Of a DNA stretch of 64,000 nucleotides, positions 34,536 to 46,639 are shown one piece after another (within the stretch, counting starts at the first letter, position 1; the number at the start of each line of letters is the position of its first letter). Source of the DNA: Lingula anatina (Eukaryota > Brachiopoda > Lingulata > Lingulida > Lingulidae); contig NW_019775589.1 of the NCBI RefSeq assembly GCF_001039355.2, positions 6,755 to 70,754 of the forward strand. The letters are read 5' to 3'. The notes under the pieces were generated by a model. It was not told where the DNA came from, made no database searches, and saw only the letters and a program-made list of their open reading frames with translations. The translations under genes were made by a program, and so were the position numbers.

Positions 34536-37500
34536 TGTACTTATGGTTTTCAAATAACGTGGAATGAAAAAAATCAACGTTTTTTAATTATTGTGTGGCA
34601 CATAGCCACTAGGACTCGGTGTGTTAGGTGTTCAAGTATGAAATGGAATATATTATCAGGCGAGTGTGTTAGGTGTGACAATATGAATGCGTCAGCTTTC
34701 CTTATTGCTTACAAAATCAAATCTAGAAATCCCCCACAGTCTCTTGATGCTTTTGACCTGCAGGAACATGCCTTTCAGAGCCACCATGATGATGGAGGCA
34801 AGAACACACTGGAAGTAAAAAAATAAACATCGCTTTAATTAGAGTTACGAGAAAATGTATTACTTTAAAGGCAAAGAATGATGGATGAACGTCGGATGAG
34901 TGTGTGCTACTAAAAGAGCTACTAATTCAGAATTTCGAGTGTTTGTATGGTTAAATTACCATAAATTACCTTTGGAAGTGTTTCAAACAATGGTCCGGCG
35001 AACAAAATGATAATAAGGATGAAGACGCTAGATATTACACTTGCAACCTGAAAATAAAGTTTTGTGTGCATTTGTAAATTAGACAGTGTTTGGTATAAGG
35101 AAAACGAACATGATGATATTCAGAATCATTATTTATCCTTTATATGTTTACAATAGATCAATCCCTTAAAATTGTTAGAAAAAGCAAGATTAACCGAAGC
35201 AAGTCGAGATAACTGGCATCATTATTAATTAACTTTCAGAAAATATGTTTTCAAAATCCATTTTAATTGGATTAGTTCACCCTTATTATTATCAATTATT
35301 ATAACCTTATTAATCTTTTACGACTTTCTACAGTTTTTTTATTTAGCGTTTTCTTAGTGCTGGTACTTTTTGTATTAGGAAAAAAGCATAAATGTTAATT
35401 TTTGTGATCATTATTTTATTTTACATCTGATGGCTTTATACATGATAATAATATACATGTCTATGGCAGATACAGAGCAAACAAAGTTAAGATTGCAATA
35501 AGGCATAAAAGTAAATAATAAAAGTAGCAGACAGACAGACAGACAGATAGGTCCTGTTTATCTAGAATTGAATTTGCGGGTTGAATAAATAAATCTCTAT
35601 ATAATGCTTGCGGGTATTGAATTGCTTTACCTGCGTCTTCCCACCTGTAGTCTCTTGCACACAAGACCTGCTCATGGCGGCGCCCGGAGACGAGCAGGTG
35701 AAGATGGCCCCAACAACATTCATCAGTCCGTAAGCAACTAATTCCTGAAGCAAAATGGCACAACTTTTCGAGGAATGTACCAAAAGGAACACTGGGACCA
35801 GAGTTCACGTAACTATCATAAAATAACTCAATCTTGAAAAATGCACGGTCTAGACTTTAAAAAAATATTGGTCTTCCTCAGTTAAAGACAAAACGGTATA
35901 TGGCACCCTGGTACGAGTTTGAAAGAGAAACAGGATAACAGACAAGCTATAAATTAAGAAGAGACGTACCTGGTTGGCATCCACGATATAGCCATTTGAT
36001 TTGGCAAACATCTTAGCTAGCGATATATTGATAGAGTAGGATACAATTGCTATGACAATGGATTCCAGAACGGCATCTCCGAAATACGTTAGAGGTGGTA
36101 CTCTGGGCTGTGGAAGTCTGGAAGCATACACATACTGCATATCAGCACTACATTGGCCTCCATAAGTTAAGCTTGTAAGATAAGCAATACCTTAAATATT
36201 TAACTTTTTAATACCTTAGTCACTTTATTAAATTTCAGCTGGGCTGTGCGATTCTCTTTAATATCTCGTGAATAACGTATATATACAGTTGGATATTTAT
36301 ATCCAGAAAATACATAACACACATAATTTTAATCATGCGAATGGATTGATATAATTGACTCCAATTAAAATTGAAATCAGACATTTAACAGCACGGCAGT
36401 TATGAGGAGATTAAGATCGGTGGATGTGTTTTCCTGCGATACGTGCAGCAGTGTTTGTTCTAAAGCCGAAAATACACACAGTCCGTGGCTGTCATACTTA
36501 CCCAGCAGAGAACTTCCCAACTACCACTACATCGTTAACCTCGTCTAATTTAGCCAGGTAACACACGGCGGTCGCCAAAATCACCTGCAATGGAAAATGT
36601 ACGACAGCGTGCCAAACAGTTCGAACGAAGAAAATTAATTTTAAAAAACATCGCTGTTGTTGAATTGATTAACATACGGCATCAATATACGTGCGGGCAA
36701 GACATATTTGAAAATAAGACGTGTAATCGTCAAGTACAAGTACAATTAATCTTTATATAAAATATTACATCACATTTTACTTAAACTCACATCTATTACC
36801 TCCGCCAAGGAGGTTATGTTTTCACCCCTGTTTGTCTGTCTGTTTGTTTGTTTGTCATCAACATAACTCAAAAAGTTATGGGCCGATTTTGATGAAATTT
36901 TCAGGAACTGTCAGAAGTGGGCCGAGGAAGAGATGATTAGTTTTTGGTGGTGATCCGTATCAATGATCAATCAATGATCAATAATAATCAAAAATCGCTG
37001 CCTTGGCGGAGGTCTGCGCTCTCGGAGTGCTTTTCTAGTTTTAAAAGAAATCACTTCACGTTTGAAAAAGGACGTCTCCGTGTTTTAAGTCACTTAGGTA
37101 GTGTCTATCACTATATCACTTCCCCCACCCCCTTTTGGTCAAGGAAGACTTCCCTTGAGCTTTCTCTTCTACACTCTCTTCTTTCCGTTTACTTGCTACA
37201 CTGTTATGTACACTGATCGTGGATTCAAGTAACAAAGATAATGGACGATGAACCCCTCATGAAATACCTACCACCAATAGTTCTATGGGGACTGGTACCT
37301 TCATTTTGGACTTAAATCTGGCGTTAATGCATTCTTTGACCAGAACTAGAGTAAGAATGCAAATGGATGACATGATCAAAGCCGTCAGGTTGGTCTGGGA
37401 TACAGCAGGGAGAAATTTGCTGTAAAACTGGAAAAGAACGGAAATGTTTCTATGTGGAGATTTGTCAAGGTATCACTTGAGGAATGTACCGGTATAGCTG

Positions 37501-39800
37501 GTATATGTGCAAAACTGTTCGAATGCATTACTCATGTCAATAGAGATGTGCAATAATGCATTTACCCAATCCTGCAGGAAATTGCAATAATATAAAAATA
37601 AGTGTATATTGATATCAGCTGATATGAGTGCCATCCACAGGATTTTGCAAGCAATCTGTGAATAATGCCAGTATTTCATCTAGGTGTTGTGGAAAAGAAA
37701 TTTAAAGAAAACAAATACTTTGTTGGTGCGATTATACATAAGTAGGTTTACCAATGTATGATATACCCTTTATCTTACGTTGATCAGTTTGAATGGACTT
37801 GGCTCAGTCTTAACACTGACTCCAAACACGTGTTTAATCTGTGAAGAAAACACGTGACAGGCGGCTCCTGTGGTGAATCCACTGACGAGGGGATCAGACA
37901 AGTAGTTGGTGATGAAACCAAGACGGAGTAAGCCCTTCAGCAACTGAAGCATAGAACTATACATATATGGTGACATTAAAAATATTAATCATATCTTAAA
38001 GGACAAAGGGCCAGAGTCAAAATACATTCTTGGTAATAGAAACAAACATGTACATCCTGGAAACGAAATCTTAATTTCATACCTGCCAAACGCCCACCAA
38101 CAACATTAAAGCCACGACGACATTAATCTTATAATCAACACATTCCAAGTTGTCCGTGGTGTCCACATCACATACTATCCCGTTTCCAAGAGACGTGTTG
38201 TATATACCGTTGCTAGGCAACAAGCTAGACGGGCTCCACGCTGCGGTCTGTCTATCAACGTAAGAGCCGACGAGGAAACTAGACGTGGCTACAGACCCTA
38301 CAAGAGAATACAACGGGTCTATAAACAAAGAAAAACGCCGCACTTGACAGCCAGAATAGCAGCATTTTATGTACATATAGACATAAGTTCATTGTTTTCT
38401 TAATTAAGAATTCTTGTTCTAAATTTAGTTCGCGTTTTTTATTTGTTATAGAGAACATTCAGGCCTTGTACACACAAAAAAATCTGCATGATACGCACTT
38501 GCTTTGGTTTTTAGGTAATGTGGAATTAATCGATATGTATGAGGTGTAGAGAGATGGCATTTTCTCTATATATTTTTTGGGAAAAGTTACTGTAAAACCA
38601 TGTATTTCTTACTCCTCTTACATCCCAACTTTCTCCAAAATAGCAAGAACAAAAAATACGAAACACACTCAGATCATTGCTTTCCTTTAATCACCTCTCT
38701 TGTGACAACAAAACGCCATTATTCCTGAGATACGCATATATGGTCCGTATGGGGTTAACGCAAGGTTACTGTCTCACCTAACACAATGGTCACCTACCTA
38801 TAGAAATGTGCCTAGATGTTCCAAAAAAGAAATAGACCAAGGTAGGGAAGAAGGCCGCATATAGACCATGGACTGGTGGAAGACCGCAAATCATGGCATA
38901 GGCCATACCTGGATAATAAAAACCTTTTAACAGTGATATGAAGTTGTTGTTTTTTTTATACGACGAACAATCCAGAAATCGGTGTGCCAGGAAGAGAAGT
39001 CCTAGGAATGGAAGTCCGGGCTTTCATACGATAAGTACAGGTTAGAGGTAGTTGGAGAGTTGGGGTTAGTATATAGGAAGATTGTACTGAGAAGCGGACT
39101 ACGGTTCCAAGCGGACTTCCATTCCTTTTACACCGGCTTGAGACTTTCCAACACGTGATTTCCAAATACCCGCCATATGTGGTTGTGAACAATACCGTTC
39201 AAGGGTAGCTGATAGGGATATTAAAGAGGACTTATTGCATTGAATAAATAATGGTAAAAGAACTTAATTCATCAAAATATCCACAAAAGCCTGGGTTTCT
39301 TGAATATTAGCATCTGTGCAAACTGAAATGTCAAAATATTATTGCTTAAAATGGCGGAAAACACTTTGGATAGATACATGTACTTGAACATAATAATTTT
39401 TTATCTCACCTTGAGGTAAATTCATCACCCCCACTGTGAGCCCTGCCACTATATCTCCCACCAGCCACTGCGGATATCTATACTGGCGTAGAATTCCGAC
39501 AAACGGAAACAGCCGAAGTAAAAACCGACAAAGACATCCCGAAGAGCATGCGCAGCGTTTACGCCAACTTCGATTCTCTTCATTTTTCTTTTCCTGAAGT
39601 ACCTCGGAAGAATGCCTATGGAGAAGGTCAAAATTAGACTGCGAGTATATAGGTCGAAGCACCCTAACTTTTCTGACGTCAACAGCCCGGTTGTCTTTAG
39701 AAGTCGCATCTGGACAAGTGTCGGGATGGGGTGCCGTTGTCTCTGTTCGGGTCATGGTCCCACGAGAACGGAATCCCTCATCGTCTATAGCGAGGGTCAT
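30594..39800 (-). CDS. SLC26 anion transporter, gene A (intact)
   Basis: Seventeen coding exons splice in phase to 808 codons (5' to 3'): 39410-39800, 38798-38908, 38083-38297, 37779-37943, 37272-37427, 36502-36584, 35970-36117, 35631-35744, 34970-35047, 34713-34808, 34350-34456, 33684-33753, 32806-33009, 32127-32360, 31743-31797, 31310-31434, 30594-30668. The N-terminus is cytosolic (1-100). The membrane core follows, with [23 protein letters not shown] and [10 protein letters not shown], the SLC26/SulP signature. MSRSCVQE carries S448-R449, matching the S-R pair at the anion site of prestin. The C-terminal STAS domain (about 555-795) is split by a lysine/glutamate-rich insert (about 620-646). 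The family exchanges chloride, bicarbonate, sulfate or oxalate at the plasma membrane, and it looks closest to the A3-A6 group. An acceptor at 39820 shows a further 5' UTR exon. Confidence 0.93.
31254..31271. repeat. Poly-C tract
   Basis: About 17 C residues lie in the intron just below the 31310-31434 exon of SLC26 gene A. Similar poly-C tracts occur at 1184-1198, 5562-5592, 33330-33345 and 43503-43522. Confidence 0.9.
32066..32118. repeat. (GA)n tract next to STAS exon of gene A
   Basis: GAGAGA repeats begin about 10 bp past the donor of the STAS exon at 32127. On the minus strand the donor is followed by (CT)n. Gene B has a shorter GA tract at the same place (49363-49382), so the tract predates the tandem duplication. 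Confidence 0.85.
32553..32587. repeat. (AAT)n microsatellite
   Basis: About 12 AAT units lie in an intron of SLC26 gene A between the exons at 32127-32360 and 32806-33009. Confidence 0.9.
34466..34530. repeat. (TA)n beside an SLC26 gene A acceptor
   Basis: A poly-A then TA run starts about 10 bp above the exon 34350-34456. On the minus strand this means (TA)n, a T-tract, then CACGAAG|GCC, so the microsatellite overlaps the likely branch-point region. Length changes could influence splicing. Confidence 0.85.
36797..37040. mobile_element. CCTCCGCCAAGGAGG-type element in intron
   Basis: The left side ACCTCCGCCAAGGAGGTTATGT is followed by a TTTGTCTGT-rich stretch, CTCAAAAAGTTATGGGCCGA and TTTGATGAAATTTTCAGGAA. 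The right side reads CTTGGCGGAGGTCTGCGCTC then GAGTGCTTTTCTAG. I recognise this as a short non-autonomous element with CTCCGCCAAG/CTTGGCGGAG inverted motifs that recurs in many marine invertebrate genomes. It lies in the intron between the 36502 and 37272 exons of SLC26 gene A. Confidence 0.75.
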
Positions 39801-40104
39801 CTCTCTCTATTGTCTCGCTTCTGCAGTTGATATAAAAACATGAAAAATGAAAATGTTCTCTCAGATGAACTTAACGACCTCGTAGTTTCGAGATATTTCC
39901 CCACAGTCCTTATTTCAACTATTAAAACATATTTCTGCGCATGTGTATTTTCTTTTTCACTAACGCAAGTGGCGTACCACAGAAATCTTTCACCAGAAAT
40001 TCACACATGTTTGGCTATGCTCTTTTCTTACCGGTGAGAATTTTTGAACAACAACTACCTTAGCAGGACGACTTGAGGTTTTAAACATTTATCCACCAAC
40101 TATA

Positions 40105-40110
<6 letters not shown>

Positions 40111-40181
<71 letters not shown>
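40111..40181. repeat. (TA)n microsatellite
   Basis: About 35 TA dinucleotides. No adjacent gene feature is seen. Confidence 0.95.
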
Positions 40182-40184
<3 letters not shown>

Positions 40185-40553
40185 TATTTAAACCCCATTT
40201 CTCCTTACCGTTCAAGCATTTACTTGTCTTCGTTAGATTTTCTTTTATTTTGTGTGATCACCATTTCAGCACTACTGCTAACAGTGATCGTGGTGGCAGT
40301 GACTTCTTTATATTTCCCTTTAGCTGCTTATATCATTCATCTTGTTTACAAGTATGATAATTACTAGTATATAAACACCGGAATCACGACACGTACGTGT
40401 AATGATGCACAGCAGGAAAACTGGCCAGGTATAACAAAAACAAAGAAAAATTAATAATGTTCTGATTATTCATCGATGGCTAGTTAATTGATAGGTCATA
40501 TGTTTTAAGTTTTATCATTGCTATTCTTCTTGATTATGAATTGTCGTCCTACT

Positions 40554-40592
<39 letters not shown>

Positions 40593-40604
40593 TGACATGT
40601 GCCC

Positions 40605-40870
40605 GGGTACAGATATATACTCTTGCCACAATAACAATAACAAAAATATCTTGTTCTTTTCTCTGTCCCTGGGGATACTTATGTCACAATAAAAAACAAT
40701 ATTTTATCCTTTTCTATGCCCATTAGGGATACTCTTGTCACAATAACAAAACAATATTTTATCCTTTTCTATGCCCGTGCTTAGACTTATGTCACAATAA
40801 CAAAACAATATTTTATTACTTTCAATGCCCATGGGTATACTGTTGACAGAATAGAAAAACAATATTTTTA
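40605..40870. repeat. Tandem ~60-bp imperfect repeat
   Basis: Four consecutive units share the order TACTCTTG or CTTATG, T(G/C)ACAATAAC, AAAACAATATTTTAT, CCTTTTCTATGCCC. Start positions are near 40615, 40676, 40733 and 40786, with a weaker fifth near 40840. Confidence 0.75.
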
Positions 40871-40898
40871 TGTATTTTCAAATGTATTCTACTTTCGG

Positions 40899-40943
<45 letters not shown>

Positions 40944-41535
40944 TTGCGCTTTTATAAACCACTGAATTAGGTAATGATCTAAAACACGTTAAGACTCACT
41001 ACTGGTACTTAGGTTTCAAATTATTAATCTTTCGATTGAAATATCTTTTAGAAACAAAGAAACATCCTCAAAGCACGCAACACTTAACTTCGTGTAACGA
41101 ATTAGGATTACGAACCATTTTATTGGGGCTGTTTCCGATCTTTTATTTTTTTATCTTATATTTCCGCTTTTTTTCGAGTTTTTCCGCAACCACGTTTTCT
41201 TCCACGTGAGTAATACGTTTTCTTCCACGTTTTCTTCCACGTGAGTATTGCCTAGGCACACGCATGCTTCAAGATGAGAGTGATTTCTTTCATTAATGTT
41301 CGCGACAGTGTATGAACTCACTTATTTTAAATATCGACATTTAAATATTAAAATAAACGTCATTTAAAATACCAATAACATAACCACATCAAATATGAGA
41401 GATATATTGAAAAAATATTGAAGCGTACCAAGAATCTGACAGGATGAGTTACCTGTCGTAACCTGGCTTGGGGAGTGTGGCGGTGCGTAGTTTACAAGTT
41501 TAATTGTACCTTATGGTCAACTGCCGGGCATATTA

Positions 41536-41760
41536 GACTGGGTTCCAATACCTAGATCTATCTCACTATATTGCTTTCATCTTAGGCGGCTTAGATGTCT
41601 GTCACAATTACTGAAGCTGTTAGTGGGTAATTAATTATCGTTTAGCAGCTTCAGCAGGCGTGCCAGACATCTAAGCCGCTTAAGCTGAAAACAATTTAGC
41701 TACAAACCCCTCGGAGATGGATCGATCCTGTTAGATCGATCTAAATATGGGAACCCAGTC
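41536..41760. mobile_element. MITE with TTA target duplication
   Basis: Termini GACTGGGTTCC and GGAACCCAGTC are inverted repeats. Each end is flanked by TTA (41533-41535 and 41761-41763), the 3-bp TWA target duplication of PIF/Harbinger elements. A longer internal palindrome (TTAGGCGGCTTAGATGTCTG against CAGACATCTAAGCCGCTTAA) makes the whole element fold back on itself. No ORF. Confidence 0.8.
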
Positions 41761-41944
41761 TTAACTGCATCAGCAATTAGTGAGCTTGTCAACTGATGAT
41801 AGTTAATTTGGAAGACTGTCACCTTTCGATATGATCTAAACCACTCGAGGCGACCATAGCCTCATGACGTCTTTTGGCCTCAAATTTAGTAAGAAAGTCA
41901 CGTAAGACCGTCGAAAGATTTATAATTTGAAACACAAGCCATCA

Positions 41945-43045
41945 TCGTCGTCATTATCATTTATTAACGTGTCATGTGCACAGAACACCCAGCCCTTCAG
42001 GCTTAGAAGACACCTGTTAAATACAATTTTTCTGTCTTAGATCAAATATCTTAACAATAAATTTTGCAAATTGCATCATTTTTTCCATTACATCTTCCAC
42101 AGAAATTTTATTTATATCATTTATTTGGATACATAATCTAAAACTTTACTCTCTATAAGCAGTGCACTGAAGTAAGAAATGACTCATTTTCTAATTCTTT
42201 TTTGCCTTGTTGGCACATTCTTTCATTAATAGGCGTGTTGTCCGGAACCGTGCAAATTTAGATACGTCGAAATCTTTACGTCTAAACGCTACAGAGGAAA
42301 TCCACACTGACAAAAATGACCAGTTTCAATCGTTTAATGTGAACTCGTTGCCTGCTTAGGTACATTTTGATTCTCTATTCAATATTACACCCTTTAGTCT
42401 GTACTCCAGCCAATGGCTTCATGCACGTCCTTATCACTGGCTCCTTAATGCGACAGGTAAACAAGCCCTACTCAGCCTCTTCAAAATTGACATAATGTAT
42501 TATAGAGAATACAATAAAAGTTATTACTTGAAATTACTGAGATCGTCTATGACTTATTAAATGTCTCCGACAGTGTGTTATTGTTACGTCCAATTTCCAC
42601 ATTTTAATCTAAAATGCCCATCCGAAACTGAGTTAATTTTTTTTCCTTTCTTGTTTAAATCTATGTTAAGATATTTTTCAGTTTTCACTTCTTTTTTAAA
42701 TGTCATGTATGTTCGGAGATCAGGGAATTTCCAAATTTCTTTTTTTTTTTTCAATTAATTTGGACTTTTTCATAGAAGAGTTTTCCATGTATCCCATGTC
42801 AACAATTGATATTTTGAAAAAATGTATTTCCATATCACGGAATCTGAGAATCTCTCTAACCTCGGAGCACCAATTTTTCCCCAATTTATGATCTTCAAAA
42901 ATTTGTTTGACAAGTCTTTCATTTTGGGTGAGTACCAAATTGTTCCAAAGACTGAGAATGTGCAGCCATCTGCTAAATTCAGTGATATCCAACCTGAGCC
43001 ACCATACAGACTCACTTTTAGTGAAAATCAGTAAACTCCTAAACA
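41945..43045 (-). mobile_element. Degraded LINE ORF2 C-terminus (minus strand)
   Basis: Minus-strand ORFs at 42720-42992 and 42770-43015 read like the region after the reverse transcriptase of a LINE (NERLVKQIFEDHKLGKNWCS, then MEIHFFKISIVDMGYM). Further on, near 42250-42150, an out-of-frame stretch CQQGKKELENESF resembles the zinc-knuckle region. Several frameshifts and stops are present. The boundaries are approximate, and the family is inferred from general sequence style only. Confidence 0.45.
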
Positions 43046-43502
43046 GTATCTTAAGGCTTTAGAAATAAATTTTTCACAATTTTCATTTTCCGAAAACCCC
43101 CAAACCCTTCAACCCAAACTCTAAAATTGGAGTCACACAGCTGATAAATAATTTTTGGTATGTGTAGAATACCATTTGACTAACTTTTGCTTTTGCTTTA
43201 ATTAAATCCAGTTCTCAAGTAGTACATTCAGATAAATATTTGGCAGTATACTGAAAATCTAAAAATTATTATACATAAACCCTAGCTATTTATACTTATC
43301 AACTTAATCTTTATGGTGACCTTCGAAATATACAAAAATATGCAGTACGTTCTTAATGTTTGGGCCTATAAAGTACACATCGGTTTCTTGTACTGCATCT
43401 TTACGTTTTTTTTCCTATTTTTATTTCCTTTTTTATAACCTTTGAAAAAATATTATAACTGTAGTATTCCCATTATTATCACTAAATTGTAATGAGCATG
43501 TT

Positions 43503-44593
43503 CCCCCCCCCCCCCCCCCCCCATTTTTTTATTAATTTTAATGTACCTGCTAGTTTGCCGGTGTTGGCGGCTTCAGCTTTCTCAGTCTGTGTATGGTGGA
43601 GCAGCGAGTCTTTCTCGGGCCAGCGTAGTTTCTTCGTTTAGAACGCTGTTGCTCGCTGATCGGGACGCAAAGACTGAATGGTGTTAAAGACCGTTGCGCT
43701 ATAAACATGGGCCGTGGGTCAGGGAGCTGCTTGTGATTGGGTGGAGTTTGGACGAGTTAAACCATGTGTTCCCCAAAGGGTGAAGGGCGAGAATTAGACC
43801 GTTGTCTATTGGTTGATTAGTGAGCTCTACGTTAGAGGCGTGGAATTGCAGCGTTCGCATAAATGAAAAATGCGCATGACAGAAACCCTGCGCTGGAGGG
43901 GACATGGGATGATTGCTACGGAAAGAGAGGAAAGAGGAAAGAGAAGGGCGTGCCTTCAGCGTTTCTTTAAAACCTGTTTAAAACCTTTATTACATTTGTC
44001 ACACGATGTCCGTACAGCCTTTATCCTACGCACATTCATGATTATATGTTTTTTTCTCCTTATCTTTGTGAACTAGTTTCATTTTATCTACCCTCCCGTC
44101 CGTCACTTACTTTAAGCCTCTCTTACAACCCGTCGTGCGTGCTTAGAGATCGTGCGTCCTCGGAGTTCTTGTCAGACGTAGCGTTGTCGCAGGATGAAAA
44201 TTAAATCGCAGCGGACGAACTAGTAAGTACTTTATGAGTAGGTGTGTCGTGCTCTAAACGTGGGGCCCGCAATGGTCTGTACGCCTTTTTTGGAAGTAGG
44301 AAGAAGTAAGGAGCACGTACGATCTGTACTTGTGTCGCACACAGTGAGTGAGATAATCATACGCGTATTGCAAGTGAAGCGTACGTTTTCAGAAATCGTA
44401 CTAACGGAGTAAGAGAAACGTACGAGAAACGTAATGAGCACGGAAGTGGAACGCACGGATAATCAAAATAATATAAAAGGGAGCACCGAGTCTCTTCATC
44501 ATTCACTGTTTTGGCTTCCAAAATGGCACTTCCAAGAAGGATGCGCCATCGACTTCTACAGCTGCTAATGCTAGAGGAGGCCGAAGATCGTGA
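43503..44593. repeat. Left copy of ~1.1-kb tandem duplication
   Basis: The sequence from the poly-C tract through GCCGAAGATCGTGA is repeated at 44912-45991 with an offset of 1398 bp. The only difference I saw is one T in a homopolymer near 43524. The copy stops abruptly at the N run. It contains the same TATA box (44472-44479) and the start of the same small ORF as the right copy. It is more likely a false duplication around a gap than a real one. Confidence 0.85.
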
Positions 44594-44911
44594 NNNNNNN
44601 NNNNNNNNNNNNNNNNNNNNNNNNNNNNNNNNNNNNNNNNNNNNNNNNNNNNNNNNNNNNNNNNNNNNNNNNNNNNNNNNNNNNNNNNNNNNNNNNNNNN
44701 NNNNNNNNNNNNNNNNNNNNNNNNNNNNNNNNNNNNNNNNNNNNNNNNNNNNNNNNNNNNNNNNNNNNNNNNNNNNNNNNNNNNNNNNNNNNNNNNNNNN
44801 NNNNNNNNNNNNNNNNNNNNNNNNNNNNNNNNNNNNNNNNNNNNNNNNNNNNNNNNNNNNNNNNNNNNNNNNNNNNNNNNNNNNNNNNNNNNNNNNNNNN
44901 NNNNNNNNNNN
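44594..44911. other. Assembly gap (318 N)
   Basis: A run of 318 N separates the two near-identical copies. The base after it re-enters the poly-C tract that begins the left copy. Confidence 0.99.
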
Positions 44912-45869
44912 CCCCCCCCATTTTTTTTATTAATTTTAATGTACCTGCTAGTTTGCCGGTGTTGGCGGCTTCAGCTTTCTCAGTCTGTGTATGGTGGAGC
45001 AGCGAGTCTTTCTCGGGCCAGCGTAGTTTCTTCGTTTAGAACGCTGTTGCTCGCTGATCGGGACGCAAAGACTGAATGGTGTTAAAGACCGTTGCGCTAT
45101 AAACATGGGCCGTGGGTCAGGGAGCTGCTTGTGATTGGGTGGAGTTTGGACGAGTTAAACCATGTGTTCCCCAAAGGGTGAAGGGCGAGAATTAGACCGT
45201 TGTCTATTGGTTGATTAGTGAGCTCTACGTTAGAGGCGTGGAATTGCAGCGTTCGCATAAATGAAAAATGCGCATGACAGAAACCCTGCGCTGGAGGGGA
45301 CATGGGATGATTGCTACGGAAAGAGAGGAAAGAGGAAAGAGAAGGGCGTGCCTTCAGCGTTTCTTTAAAACCTGTTTAAAACCTTTATTACATTTGTCAC
45401 ACGATGTCCGTACAGCCTTTATCCTACGCACATTCATGATTATATGTTTTTTTCTCCTTATCTTTGTGAACTAGTTTCATTTTATCTACCCTCCCGTCCG
45501 TCACTTACTTTAAGCCTCTCTTACAACCCGTCGTGCGTGCTTAGAGATCGTGCGTCCTCGGAGTTCTTGTCAGACGTAGCGTTGTCGCAGGATGAAAATT
45601 AAATCGCAGCGGACGAACTAGTAAGTACTTTATGAGTAGGTGTGTCGTGCTCTAAACGTGGGGCCCGCAATGGTCTGTACGCCTTTTTTGGAAGTAGGAA
45701 GAAGTAAGGAGCACGTACGATCTGTACTTGTGTCGCACACAGTGAGTGAGATAATCATACGCGTATTGCAAGTGAAGCGTACGTTTTCAGAAATCGTACT
45801 AACGGAGTAAGAGAAACGTACGAGAAACGTAATGAGCACGGAAGTGGAACGCACGGATAATCAAAATAA

Positions 45870-45877
45870 TATAAAAG
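45870..45877 (+). promoter_or_regulatory. TATA box
   Basis: TATAAAAG stands about 30 bp before TCATTCACTG, a plausible initiator, and 51 bp before the ATG at 45921. The spacing fits a focused RNA polymerase II promoter. The duplicate copy has the same box at 44472-44479. Repeated CGTAC motifs lie in the 170 bp upstream. Confidence 0.55.
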
Positions 45878-45920
45878 GGAGCACCGAGTCTCTTCATCAT
45901 TCACTGTTTTGGCTTCCAAA

Positions 45921-46157
45921 ATGGCACTTCCAAGAAGGATGCGCCATCGACTTCTACAGCTGCTAATGCTAGAGGAGGCCGAAGATCGTGAGGCAATGCT
46001 GGCAGTGGTTGCTCGGGATCGCCTGCACTTTTATCGTGCTGGGCACGTGCGTCGTCTTAGTGTGACGCACTTCACAAATATGGTAATAGTACTCGCCAAG
46101 CACTTTGGAAGTAAGATAAACGCACGGAGGAAGTGCGCTCACCCCCCTTTTTGTTAA
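45921..46157 (+). CDS. Small basic/leucine-rich ORF behind TATA box
   Basis: The ATG opens a 78-codon frame beginning MALPRRMRHRLLQLLMLEEA, followed by an acidic then mixed stretch and ending at TAA 46155-46157. The first half resembles N-termini of HARBI1-like (PIF/Harbinger) transposases in style, with basic residues, then leucines, then acidic residues, but I cannot confirm the family. A donor-like GTAAGA near 46110 suggests the frame may be spliced. Downstream sequence shows no recognisable transposase. Confidence 0.3.
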   Translation: MALPRRMRHRLLQLLMLEEAEDREAMLAVVARDRLHFYRAGHVRRLSVTHFTNMVIVLAKHFGSKINARRKCAHPPFC

Positions 46158-46639
46158 CACGTACATTGAAAGCAAGTTGAACGTACGAGTCTCTTGCGTG
46201 GTAAGTACGCCTTCGTGGTAAAATACCCCGGAATTTCTGCATGCTTTGCCTGCGTTACACGCACGCCTAGCGCACTTACTCAGTGTTTTTGTCTTGCGTG
46301 CTACGATCGTGCTCCAGGCGTTCTAATTGTCGCAGACAGGTCGTAGCGAAAAACTGGCCGGCCAGTTTTCGGGCTGCGGGCTTTGCGTCGTGTTTGCGTC
46401 CACCAAAAAAAGTACGTTCCACGTGCGTGAATCTTACGACTTGGCCAATTTTTGGCACGCAAACCGCTCGTAGAAGCACGCACGACCGGTTGTAAGAGTA
46501 GCTATAAGGAGCTCATTGAGAACAGCGGACTAACAGATCAGCGGATCCAATATGGCGACCCATTAAAAAGCTTGCCGCATAACTCCCGACTAGCTTCCCC
46601 GCGAGAATTACGCAACAAGCATTCAAATGGGTGGACCAT

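Larger units (their letters stand above)
39821..41535. other. Upstream region of SLC26 gene A
   Basis: The promoter of gene A should lie in or beyond this region, because the coding exon is preceded by an acceptor at 39820 and a 5' UTR exon must be further right. I cannot place it. The stretch contains (TA)n at 40111-40181, poly-T at 40557-40590, four imperfect copies of a roughly 55-65 bp unit at 40620-40870 (CACAATAACAAAACAATATTTTAT), and (ATT)n at 40902-40944. Confidence 0.6.
44912..46160. repeat. Right copy of the tandem duplication
   Basis: This copy repeats 43514-44593 up to 45991 and then continues into sequence hidden by the gap in the left copy. It is unusually GC- and CpG-rich for the window and has many CGTAC, CGTGCGT and GCACG motifs upstream and downstream of a small ORF. 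Such clustered short motifs can be subterminal repeats of a DNA transposon. Confidence 0.7.

Noticed and set aside
35461-35808. 115-codon minus-strand ORF
   Set aside because: Reads in the wrong frame over the true SLC26 gene A exon 35631-35744 ([15 protein letters not shown] frame).
43699-44456. Identical minus- and plus-strand ORFs in both copies of the duplication
   Set aside because: Low-complexity, overlapping on both strands, and duplicated only because the DNA is; no recognisable protein.
44511-45039. Long ORFs across the N gap
   Set aside because: Most of their length is N; the open frame is an artefact.
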